A stretch of 64,000 nt of DNA, taken from the NCBI GenBank assembly GCA_022841205.1, contig JALHCK010000006.1, forward strand, positions 1 through 64,000, read 5' to 3'. The translations under genes were made by a program, and so were the position numbers. The DNA is from Methanomicrobiales archaeon. GTDB lineage: Archaea > Halobacteriota > Methanomicrobia > Methanomicrobiales > Methanospirillaceae. Position 1 is the first letter of the stretch. Each line of letters begins with the position of its first letter. Shown here piece by piece: positions 34,565 through 42,586 of the stretch. Under the pieces are notes generated by a model, which made no database searches, had not been told where the DNA came from, and worked only from the letters and a program-made list of their open reading frames with translations.

Positions 34565-36529
34565 ATGGCAAAGTGGGAATGTTCGGTTTGTGGATACGTG
34601 TATGATGAAGAGCGGGGAGAGCCTGCGACTGGCACCCCTCCGGGAACTCCATTTGCATCGTTGCCGCATGACTGGCGCTGCCCGGTCTGCGGGGCGGAAA
34701 AGAGCGCATTTTTCCAGGTCCCGGAAGAAACCATTTCCGGTCCGGCGGGTCCGGCTCTCTGGAAATGTTCAGTTTGCGGGTACGTGTACGATGAAAAGCA
34801 GGGGGAACCTGCGACCGGCACCCCTCCGGGAACTCCATTTGCATCGTTGCCGGATGACTGGCGCTGCCCGGTCTGCGGGGCGGAAAAGAGTGCATTTTTC
34901 CTGGTGCGGCAGGACGACCGTGCCCACGAGGCGGCGGCGACAACGGTCTCGGACGTGCTCATCGCTGAAGTCACGGCCCGGGGGATAACGCTCGTCTTCG
35001 GGCTTCCCGGGACGTCATCACTCGGCCTTGTCGATGCGGTGCGCAGGAACAAAGATTTGCGCTACATCGTCTTCAGGCATGAAGAGAACGCGGCAATGGC
35101 CGCATCCGCCTATAACAAGCTAACAGGGAAGATCGCGCTCTGCCTGACGATAGCAGGACCGGGGGCAACAAACCTCACCACCGGGCTCTACGATGCAAAG
35201 GAAGACGGAGCATCAGTGCTGTCCATCAACGGGCAGGTTGAGACGCAGTACACCGGTCCCTATGGCGTCCAGGAAATCGACCAGGACGCGTTCTTCCGGC
35301 CCATCACAGTGTACAACAATACCATCTACGACCGGAAAATGACCTGCCTGCTGGTGAACCGGGCGCTGAAGTATGCCACCCTCCACCATGGCGTGGCCCA
35401 GCTCTCTGTCCCAAACGATATCCAGAAACAGCCCCTCGAATCCCTGTTCTGCAGGAGAGAATCGCTGCTGGAGAGCCCCCACATCATCCCGGTGGAGACC
35501 GAGCTCCTGAAGGCGGCGGCAGCCATCGATGCGGCTGACCGGCCGGTCATCATAGCCGGATGGGGAGCATATGGAGATGGTAATGCAGTCATTGACCTCG
35601 CCCGGAAGATCAGCGCTCCCATCCTCACCACCTACCGGGCGAAAGGTTTTATCCCTGAGGATCACGAATGGGTCATCGGGGTCCTGGGCCACTCCGGCAC
35701 TCCGCAGGCACGGAGAGTGGCGACCGATGCCGACCTCCTGATAACCCTCGGGGTTGGGTTCTCGAAGTTCACCAATGTCCCGTCCGACAAACCTCTCGTG
35801 CAGGTGGACACGAACCCTGTGAAACTCGGGAAAGGCCCGGCGACCATCCCCCTCTGGGGGAACTGCTCGCTCACTGTACCGCGTCTGACAGGTCAGGTCA
35901 GGGAGCGGAAGGCCGAACGTATCCTCAGGGAGATCGCAGAGATGAAGCGTGAGTGGCTGGAGCAGCTGGACCGGGAAGCCGACGCCACCGCATCACCCCT
36001 CCGTCCTCCCTTTATCATGAAGGTGCTCTCGGAGGTGATACCGGAGGATGCGGTCATAACCGTTGATGTGGGCGAAAACCAGTGGTGGTTTGGGAGAAAT
36101 TTCCGGATGAAACGCCAGCGGTTCGCAATGTCTGGCTACCTTGCCACAATGGGGTTTGGCTTTCCGGCGGCCATCGCCGCGAAGCTTGCCTACCCGGATA
36201 AGCATGTATTCTGTATTACCGGGGACGGCGGGTTCTCGCAGGCCATGTCCGATCTCGTCACTGCCGTCAAATATGACCTCCCGATGGTCGTGGTCATCAT
36301 GAACAACCACCAGCTCGGTATGATCCAGGTCGAACAGCTGATGGAACACTATCCCAACTATGGAACCGAGCTCCTGAACCCCGACTTCGCTGCCTACGCA
36401 GAAGCCTGCGGAGGAGCTGGGATACGGGTCGAAAAACCGGATGAGCTGAAACCGGCCATAGAACGGGCGATGGAGTCCGATGTGCCGGTTGTCGTTGATG
36501 TGGAGACCGATCCCCGCCGCTTCCTCTGA
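34565..36529 (+). CDS. double-rubredoxin/thiamine-diphosphate enzyme fusion
   Basis: A 654-residue three-domain protein. Residues 4-50 and 66-112 are two complete rubredoxins: C6/C9 with C39/C42, and C68/C71 with C101/C104, each holding one Fe(SCys)4 centre. After a 12-residue linker, residues about 126-654 form a full ThDP enzyme of the acetolactate synthase/pyruvate oxidase family: FRHEENAAMAA with the catalytic glutamate E173, a middle Rossmann-like domain (VIIAGWGAYGDGN), and the ThDP/Mg motif from GDGGFS at 553 to NN at 580-581. It would decarboxylate a 2-oxoacid such as pyruvate. The rubredoxins suggest that electrons leave by one-electron iron centres; the acceptor is not known. Flavin use by the ThDP domain is possible but cannot be shown here. 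Start ATG 34565. Confidence 0.9.
   Translation: MAKWECSVCGYVYDEERGEPATGTPPGTPFASLPHDWRCPVCGAEKSAFFQVPEETISGPAGPALWKCSVCGYVYDEKQGEPATGTPPGTPFASLPDDWRCPVCGAEKSAFFLVRQDDRAHEAAATTVSDVLIAEVTARGITLVFGLPGTSSLGLVDAVRRNKDLRYIVFRHEENAAMAASAYNKLTGKIALCLTIAGPGATNLTTGLYDAKEDGASVLSINGQVETQYTGPYGVQEIDQDAFFRPITVYNNTIYDRKMTCLLVNRALKYATLHHGVAQLSVPNDIQKQPLESLFCRRESLLESPHIIPVETELLKAAAAIDAADRPVIIAGWGAYGDGNAVIDLARKISAPILTTYRAKGFIPEDHEWVIGVLGHSGTPQARRVATDADLLITLGVGFSKFTNVPSDKPLVQVDTNPVKLGKGPATIPLWGNCSLTVPRLTGQVRERKAERILREIAEMKREWLEQLDREADATASPLRPPFIMKVLSEVIPEDAVITVDVGENQWWFGRNFRMKRQRFAMSGYLATMGFGFPAAIAAKLAYPDKHVFCITGDGGFSQAMSDLVTAVKYDLPMVVVIMNNHQLGMIQVEQLMEHYPNYGTELLNPDFAAYAEACGGAGIRVEKPDELKPAIERAMESDVPVVVDVETDPRRFL
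34574..34901 (+). repeat. near-identical duplicated rubredoxin segment inside one gene
   Basis: The segment 34574-34715 is repeated at 34760-34901 with a period of 186 bases (62 codons). Over the last 94 bases I count three differences, and most of these are silent. That is far too similar for old paralogous domains, so the duplication is recent or kept alike by gene conversion. Confidence 0.9.
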
Positions 36530-36571
36530 CTGTAACAATGACAGGACAGGTGCGAACGCGACTTCCCCGGC

Positions 36572-36998
36572 TTATCTGCCCGGATCATCGATACAGTCAA
36601 TGTCCCGCACATAGGGCTTGATATCGATGACCGGCGATCCATCGAGTGCCTCAAGGCCGGTGACCGTAATTAGGAGGCCATCAACTGCGGTAATCGTCCC
36701 GATAGAAAGGGCGATGGGGTTTGGCCGCACAGGAGACCGTATGGTGAAGACCGGTCTGGGGTCGCTCCATTCTGGGCGACGGGCTACAAGGAGATCCCGC
36801 TCGGGCACGGTCTATCCAGTACAGGACCCAGATATGGGTGATGCCGGCAAGGGTCCCGAGTGCCGGGGCGTATTCCGGGAAGATCTCAATAGTTGAAGGA
36901 GAAGTGGTTCCGCGGCCCTGGCGTGGGGCCTCACCCCGGGTCCTGAACTGAGAATGGATGATCCCGATCGGCCGGATCAGGATCGGTTCTTTGTTCAT
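36572..36998 (-). pseudogene. TrmO-like gene with a frameshift
   Basis: Joined frames give a full TsaA/TrmO protein. From ATG 36998: ILIRPIGIIHSQFRTRGEAP, then a core ending in HIWVLYWIDRA, in one frame. The rest lies one base out: PERDLLVARRPEW, FTIRSPVRPNPIALSI and GSPVIDIKPYVRDID. The break is close to 36808-36817, at GACCGTGCCCGAG. One inserted base (or two lost) would explain it. Everything else is intact, so it is either a very recent pseudogene or a sequencing error. It lies 23 bases downstream of the third TrmO paralogue and shares its strand. Confidence 0.8.
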
Positions 36999-37021
36999 AC
37001 CTTCAACCATTCCCGGCTGTA

Positions 37022-37531
37022 TCAACCACCATTCTTTCCGGAAGGATGCTTCCGGGTGAGCTGGTCCGGAGTAAATGGCACCTGGCGTTCCCGGTCTGCA
37101 CGGTCGATCCATCCTGAACGCACATTGTCGCGGTGGTCAAAATGGAATACATAGGGTTTGATATCGATAAGGGGAGTGCCGTTGAGGACATCGACCCCCC
37201 GTATCGAAATCGTATTACCTGAGATCGAGAGGAGTTCAACAATGGAAAGTCCTATCCGGTTCGGACGGTCATGGTGACGGGTTGAAAAAATCCCGCGTTC
37301 GGTTTCGTGATCAAGATAGGGAGCAATCCGGAGCCGCATCGGGCCTTCATGATGGAAATGGTAGAGGAGTATGAGGTGGGAGAATCCCTCGAGCTCCTGG
37401 AGACCATCCGCATATTCCGGAAAGACCTCGATCGTGCCATCGGCAGAACTATAGACACTCTGGATGGGGGTATCCTTCTGATTGGTAAATGGAGAATGAA
37501 TGATTCCGATGATAGTATAACGGACCTCCAT
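37022..37531 (-). CDS. TrmO-like methyltransferase (third paralogue)
   Basis: A 169-residue TsaA-domain protein: VRYTIIGIIHSPF, DGTIEVFPEYADGLQEL, LILLYHFHHEG, FSTRHHDRPNRIGLSIV (a divergent form of the RSP-x-RPNP mark: RHHDRPNRIG) and GTPLIDIKPYVFHFD. The last 30 residues are a charged tail that the paralogue at 18213 lacks. The changed RPN region suggests a different substrate from a standard TrmO. It is first of a two-gene group with the frameshifted paralogue and divergent from the hydrolase at 37688. Confidence 0.82.
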   Translation of the reverse strand: MEVRYTIIGIIHSPFTNQKDTPIQSVYSSADGTIEVFPEYADGLQELEGFSHLILLYHFHHEGPMRLRIAPYLDHETERGIFSTRHHDRPNRIGLSIVELLSISGNTISIRGVDVLNGTPLIDIKPYVFHFDHRDNVRSGWIDRADRERQVPFTPDQLTRKHPSGKNGG

Positions 37532-37687
37532 ACCTATTCATCCGGTCAGGAAGGTGAAAAAGAGTGGGGTACGGGCAGCATCCCGGCCGTTTTTTACATG
37601 ATGTGATCGTAAACCTTCCTGTTTGAAGAGGTGGTTCCAACCGCACTCTTTTTTCCGCTATGCACCCACAAACTGTACGGTGTTTCG

Positions 37688-38260
37688 ATGATGAGGTCCG
37701 CACTGCTCATAATTGACATGCAGAACGATTTTGTACGGGAAGGGGCTCCGCTCCGTGTCACGGATGCCATGACCATTGTCGGTAAAGTCCGGGAAGTGCT
37801 CGAAATTTTCCGGCGCAATCGTCTCCCGGTATTCCACGTCCTCCGGGTTCACCGAAACGACGGTTCCGATGTGGAGCATTTCCGGATAGAGCTTTTCAGA
37901 AAGACTCCTTTTGCCATCGATGGAACGAAGGGCGCACAGGTAATCAGCGAGCTTGAGCCGGTGCCTGGAGAATACATCCTCAAAAAGACCAGGATGAGCG
38001 CATTCATGCAGACCGAGCTCGACCTGATGCTGCGGACCCTTTCAATCGATACGGTTTTTGTGGCAGGTATACAGACCCCGAACTGCGTCCGGACAACGGT
38101 CTTTGACGCTCTTGCCCTCAATTACCGGGCCTTTCTTGTTGAAGATGCAGTAGCTGCAAAGGACGAGGAGATTCACCGGTCAAACTGCCGGGACATGGTG
38201 GCTATCGGAGTCGGTATGGTGAAAGCAGCAGCTGTAGAGAGCCTGCTCCGCTCTTCCTGA
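37688..38260 (+). CDS. isochorismatase-family cysteine hydrolase
   Basis: A 190-residue hydrolase. The catalytic triad of the fold is visible: D in LLIIDMQNDFV, K in LKKTRMSAF and C in GIQTPNCVRTTVFDA. The family includes nicotinamidases, N-carbamoyl amidases and isochorismatase; this one lacks the extra metal-site histidines of nicotinamidase as far as I can see, so the substrate is open. There are tandem ATG codons at 37688 and 37691; either may start it. Confidence 0.88.
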   Translation: MMRSALLIIDMQNDFVREGAPLRVTDAMTIVGKVREVLEIFRRNRLPVFHVLRVHRNDGSDVEHFRIELFRKTPFAIDGTKGAQVISELEPVPGEYILKKTRMSAFMQTELDLMLRTLSIDTVFVAGIQTPNCVRTTVFDALALNYRAFLVEDAVAAKDEEIHRSNCRDMVAIGVGMVKAAAVESLLRSS

Positions 38261-38374
38261 TAACAATTCGTAGCGGGGGCGACTAGGGAGATATCCGCCT
38301 CCCGGTTATCCTTTCCGTTGACTATTTGGTTCTCTCTTCAAAGGCAGGATGCAGCACCTGCCTCCCTAAAGGGT

Positions 38375-38965
38375 TTACGCCCCGGAGCTGCCTGCCAGGA
38401 TCTCTTTGAGGCACCTGAAATCTGCTGCAAGTTCCTCCCGCAATGGAGGATTATGGGTGACCACCGCCGGGTGATAGACCGGAAAGATGATTACCGGCCC
38501 GTGCGGGGCATCTGCCGGGAATGCCCTGCCGTGGATCCCGCTGATCTTTCCCACGGGAATTCCGAACTGTCCCATGACCACAGAGGCTGAAAACCTGCCC
38601 ATGGGGACGATAACGGACGGGCGCAACAGGACAATCTGCCGGTCGAGGTAGGGTTTGCATGCCGTTATCTCGTCAGCTTTCGGATCGCGGTTTCCCGGAG
38701 GCCGGCACTTGAGGACACTGGTGATGAACACATCGTTCCTGGAGAGGCCGGCTGATGCCAGGAGGTTATTCAGAATAGTTCCGGCCCGGCCGGCAAACGG
38801 CCGCCCGGTGCGGTCTTCCTGCTCCCCGGGGGCCTCTCCAACCATGATAATCCGGGAAGGTACCGGCCCTTCCCCGGGGACAGCATGCAGCCGTCCTGAT
38901 GCGAGCCTGCAGCGGGTGCAGGCGAGAATCTCCTGTTCGAGGAGGCAGGCATTCTCTTCAATCAA
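38375..38965 (-). CDS. type-4 uracil-DNA glycosylase
   Basis: A 196-residue DNA repair enzyme that removes uracil from DNA. The four cysteines of the [4Fe-4S] cluster are in CTRCRLASGR and in CRPPGNRDPKADEITAC. Motif 1 is MVGEAPGEQED (GEAPG) and motif 2 is FPVYHPAVVT (HP). Start is a TTG at 38965 with GAGGGAC about nine bases upstream; no ATG lies nearby in frame. It is third in a minus-strand group after the flavoprotein and the CNNM gene, 51 bases after the latter. Confidence 0.92.
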   Translation of the reverse strand: MIEENACLLEQEILACTRCRLASGRLHAVPGEGPVPSRIIMVGEAPGEQEDRTGRPFAGRAGTILNNLLASAGLSRNDVFITSVLKCRPPGNRDPKADEITACKPYLDRQIVLLRPSVIVPMGRFSASVVMGQFGIPVGKISGIHGRAFPADAPHGPVIIFPVYHPAVVTHNPPLREELAADFRCLKEILAGSSGA

Positions 38966-39016
38966 GGATTTCGTCCCTCAATCAGCTGATATGTAACACT
39001 CTCTCTGCACGGTCCA

Positions 39017-40354
39017 TTATGCATCACCTGTGGAACCCTCCTCCTTATGTTTGCCGGATGAAAGTGGTGTGACCAGGATTTTATCAACCCTGTTCCCATC
39101 CATGTCGACCACTTCGAACCGGTAATTGTTCCATTCGAATACATCCCCGGTGACAGGAATTCTCCCAAGCTCCATCATCACGAATCCTGCGAGGGTATGA
39201 TAGAGCCCTTCCTGTTCACCGGGGAGCATGGGTATGCCGATGAACTCCTTCACCTCGTCGAGTGGATAAAGGCCGCCGATGAGAAACGACCCGTCCTCCC
39301 TCCTGACGAGCTCCCGGTCGTGGGAAATACCGGAAGCCCCGATGTCACCGATGATGGCCTTCATTATATCATGCACGGTGATTATTCCGGTTATTACCCC
39401 GAATTCATCGATTGCAAGGGCCATGGGTGTCGGGGAGGTTCTCAGGAGATCCAGGAGTTTAAGGGCCGGCGCAGTCTCGGCTATCAATACCGGATCCCTA
39501 AGGATACGGGAAATATCGGCGCCCCCCTCAATCATCTGTGCCCAGAAGTCCCGGACCCAGATGACCCCGGAGAGCGTATCCAGCTCGCCCCTATAAACCG
39601 GGAGATACGAGTGGTTGCTGGAAAGGATGGTCTTTATCGATGAATTCAACGGCTCATCGAGATCGATCCCGATGATATCCGGCCGGGGGGTCATCAGGGA
39701 AAGGACCTTCCGGTCACCAAGCCGGAAGATGGCGTTGACCATGGCCTCCTCGGACTTCTCGATTACCCCTGTCCTGGCACCTTCGGAGAGTACCCGCCAT
39801 ATATCTTCTTCAGAGACCCCTGCCAGCTCAGTTCTCTTTTTTCCGGACGCCATGAGTATCCCCTCGGTGCTTGCGGATAATATCCGGACAAATGGCAGTG
39901 CAAGGACCGATATCGCCCGAAGCGGGCGGGCGACCCGTGATGCGATGTACTCGGGATTGTCAAGGCCGATTCTCTTCGGAATCAGCCCCCCGAACAGCAG
40001 GGAAAGGTAGGTTATCGTGACCACAATTATGGCAAAACTGATGGCGGCTGAATACGGCGCCAGCGCAGGAAATCCACTGATGATGGGAGAGAGATACCCG
40101 GTCAGGACAATCCCGCAGTATGCCCCGGTACAAATCCCGATAAGGGTGATTGCAACATGGATGGTGGAGAGAAACGCATTCGGGTTGTCAAGCAGCTCGA
40201 GTGCGGTTGCCGCCCCTGCATTTCCTTTGCCGGCGAGCTGTTCCAGCCGTGCCCGGCTTGAAGAGAAGAGCGCGAAATCTGCCATGGAGAAAAAAGCATT
40301 CAGTCCGATGAGTATGCTGATTACCAGCAGTTCAGCGGGCAGTTCAGCAGCCAT
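39017..40354 (-). CDS. CNNM/CorC-type membrane protein with CBS pair
   Basis: A 445-residue protein of the hemolysin/CNNM family: residues about 1-180 form the DUF21 transmembrane domain with ISILIGLNAFFSMADFALFSSSRARL and LLFGGLIPKRIGLDNPE; about 200-330 is a CBS pair (LMTPRPDIIGIDLDEP, ALAIDEFGVITGIITVHDI); about 350-440 is the CorC_HlyC domain (LYPLDEVKEFIGI...FEVVDMDGNRVDKILV). Members export or sense Mg2+ or Na+. The start at ATG 40354 overlaps the flavoprotein gene by 11 bases; a longer frame lies wholly within that gene. Confidence 0.9.
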   Translation of the reverse strand: MAAELPAELLVISILIGLNAFFSMADFALFSSSRARLEQLAGKGNAGAATALELLDNPNAFLSTIHVAITLIGICTGAYCGIVLTGYLSPIISGFPALAPYSAAISFAIIVVTITYLSLLFGGLIPKRIGLDNPEYIASRVARPLRAISVLALPFVRILSASTEGILMASGKKRTELAGVSEEDIWRVLSEGARTGVIEKSEEAMVNAIFRLGDRKVLSLMTPRPDIIGIDLDEPLNSSIKTILSSNHSYLPVYRGELDTLSGVIWVRDFWAQMIEGGADISRILRDPVLIAETAPALKLLDLLRTSPTPMALAIDEFGVITGIITVHDIMKAIIGDIGASGISHDRELVRREDGSFLIGGLYPLDEVKEFIGIPMLPGEQEGLYHTLAGFVMMELGRIPVTGDVFEWNNYRFEVVDMDGNRVDKILVTPLSSGKHKEEGSTGDA

Positions 40355-41267
40355 GCCGGCCCGTGCCTCCCGCCACGAGGGATTCAGTGACTGCTGCATG
40401 GATCTGCTCTTTCAGCCCCGGGACCTTCCTGACATCCCGCAGGCGGTCGATACCATCTACAAGGACGGGCTCTCCCGGGATTATATGCAGATTTTTCATG
40501 AAATCGTGGATCACGCGGGTGACGCAGGTGAAATTATCTTTCCCGGTCCTTCCGGAGACTGCACAGACGAGACCTGTTCTCTTAACAAACCTGCCGGCCA
40601 GGATCGTCTCGGCATGGAAGGCCTGGAACCGGTCCATCACGAGCTTCAGCTCTCCGGGAACCGTGCTGGTATACACCGGTGTACAGATTACAAGGAGTCG
40701 GGCGTTTCGGAGGGATGCGATGATTCCTGTCATGTCATCATCGAAGGTACAAAAACCGGTATTGTAGCACTGGTAGCATCCGATGCAGCCCGAAATCCAG
40801 AGGTCGTGCGGGAATACCACTTCTGAAGAGAACCCTGCATTTTCTACCGCGGCAGCAACCCAGCCGGCAATGATACTGCAATTTCCATCTGCCCGGGGGC
40901 TCCCCTGGATTATGAGCACGTCGTTTTTTTTGGAACGGGGTGGTTCCCTCACCTGTTCAAGGTGGGCGGCGAAGAACGTTTCCGGATCGCGGGAGAGCAG
41001 ACTTTTCCAGTTGTCTGCCTCCCTGCGGGCAACCGATTCGGCATCAAGAGGATCTGTTGGAGAATATTCATAGGTGTTGGTCCGAAAAAGGGCGAAGGTC
41101 CGGTCACCGAGGAGGAGCCGGAGCGTGTAGCGGTGCATTCCCGGGTAGAGGGTGGAGAGGTCGCGGCGGGTCAGGATCATGGCGTATGGTCCCTCACTGC
41201 CCTTAACCTCCCATTGTTCGAGGGGCTCCTCGGAATCCTCCATACCGATTGGGTCGACCCGATGCAT
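40344..41267 (-). CDS. iron-sulfur flavoprotein (NADPH-dependent FMN reductase type)
   Basis: A 307-residue protein. Residues about 112-290 are a flavodoxin-like FMN domain: VLIIQGSPRADGNC (phosphate loop) and CTPVYTSTVPGELKLVMDR. The loop SGCIGCYQCYNTGFCTFDDDM has the compact C-x2-C-x2-C-x5-C motif of methanogen Isf proteins, which hold a [4Fe-4S] cluster and help reduce oxygen species. The first 110 residues form an extra domain (EQWEVKGSEGPYAMILT...TYEYSPTDPLDAESVARRE) that I do not recognise. ATG 41267 or 41243 may be the start. First gene of a three-gene operon with the CNNM and UDG genes. Confidence 0.82.
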   Translation of the reverse strand: MHRVDPIGMEDSEEPLEQWEVKGSEGPYAMILTRRDLSTLYPGMHRYTLRLLLGDRTFALFRTNTYEYSPTDPLDAESVARREADNWKSLLSRDPETFFAAHLEQVREPPRSKKNDVLIIQGSPRADGNCSIIAGWVAAAVENAGFSSEVVFPHDLWISGCIGCYQCYNTGFCTFDDDMTGIIASLRNARLLVICTPVYTSTVPGELKLVMDRFQAFHAETILAGRFVKRTGLVCAVSGRTGKDNFTCVTRVIHDFMKNLHIIPGEPVLVDGIDRLRDVRKVPGLKEQIHAAVTESLVAGGTGRHGC

Positions 41268-41326
41268 GATAAGCGTATTTCAGGAATACTTTTCCGTGAC
41301 GTCAGTATAACTGATCATGATATACC

Positions 41327-42586
41327 ATGGATCCCCTCCCCGCATTTGGCCTTGCCCTCATCGCCATCTCCGCCGTCGGGATCCGGTTCCGGATCTCCCC
41401 GTTCTTCACGCTGGTGGGCGGGGCACTCTTCTATGGCCTCCTCACTGGAATCCCCCCGGATCGCATCGTGGCGGTCATGACCGCAGGCATAGGGAAGGTC
41501 TTCGGGCTTTTTGCCATCATCATCTTTTCAGGAGCAGTAATCGCGAAGCTGCTCGAAGAACAGGGGCAGGTTTCAGAGATCGTGTCGGACATCAGGAAAT
41601 GGCTGAAGACCCCGGCAGCCATCTCCGGGTTTTCCGGCTACCTGCTGGCACTCCCTGTAGCCTGCAGCATCACTGCTTTTATCATCCTTGAACCGATTGT
41701 CGGGAGCCTCGGGAACGTAGAATCCCGACGGACATGGCTGTCGCTGGCAGCCATCGGGAGCCTTATTTCGTTTGCGCTTGTATATCCGACACCGGTCACC
41801 ATCCCGCTCTTCGAATCGCTCACGGCAGGGCAATCCCCCATCACCTATGACATGATAGCAGTCACTCTCTCCCTGCTCCTGCTTGCCGGGATTCTCATAT
41901 TCCGGCCGGGCGCTGGTCGTGCACTGCCCGGAGAGGGCGATCCTCCCAAGGAGGTGGAATCCCCGGTGGCTGGCTCCGGGCTATTCCATGCCCGGGCATG
42001 GGCTCCCTTTGCTGCAATAATCCTCGCCATTCCAGGGGGAGCAGCACTCGGGCTCTCCACCGGCTCCCTGATACAGGTGATAATGCTTGCCGGGGCGGTG
42101 ACAGCCATGGCCCTTGCCCCTCCATCGGTACGCCTGTCAGGGCTTCACCGGGGAGCAAAACATGCCGGGGTCATCATCTTTGACATCTGTGGTGCCGGAG
42201 CGCTGGCCGCCGTCATTCTCGAATCGGGATTTGCCGGGGCTGCACTGGGAGGGATATCCGCGATTGCCCCACTCGTCATAGCACCATTCATCCTGTCAGC
42301 GCTCCTCCAGACCGCCCAGGGTTCACGGGTGGTAACAGCGGTTATCTCTGCCGAAGTCCTCAGCGGGACGGCTCCAGCGGCAGCGCTGCACCCCGTCGCC
42401 CTGATCCTCATGGTTGTTGCCGGGACCTTCGTCTTCAGCTACGTGACCGACCCCTTCTTCTGGATCGTGAAACATGCCACCGGCAATAAGTATCCGGAGA
42501 TGATTTCCGGCTATACCCTCCCGGTTGCGGCATGCGGCCTCGTCATCTTCTGTGTTGCCCTTATCCTACAGGGCCTGCTCCTGTAG
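41327..42586 (+). CDS. GntP-family permease
   Basis: A 419-residue protein with about 12 spans. Gluconate-permease family traits include GALFYGLLTGIPPDRIVAVMTAG, a FGLFAIIIFSGAVIAKLLEEQG segment and the late LQTAQGSRVVTAVISAEVL. Family members are H+ symporters for gluconate and related hydroxy acids (glycerate, idonate). The substrate is unknown. Start at ATG 41327. Its last 21 bases overlap the end of the convergent nitroreductase gene. Confidence 0.85.
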   Translation: MDPLPAFGLALIAISAVGIRFRISPFFTLVGGALFYGLLTGIPPDRIVAVMTAGIGKVFGLFAIIIFSGAVIAKLLEEQGQVSEIVSDIRKWLKTPAAISGFSGYLLALPVACSITAFIILEPIVGSLGNVESRRTWLSLAAIGSLISFALVYPTPVTIPLFESLTAGQSPITYDMIAVTLSLLLLAGILIFRPGAGRALPGEGDPPKEVESPVAGSGLFHARAWAPFAAIILAIPGGAALGLSTGSLIQVIMLAGAVTAMALAPPSVRLSGLHRGAKHAGVIIFDICGAGALAAVILESGFAGAALGGISAIAPLVIAPFILSALLQTAQGSRVVTAVISAEVLSGTAPAAALHPVALILMVVAGTFVFSYVTDPFFWIVKHATGNKYPEMISGYTLPVAACGLVIFCVALILQGLLL

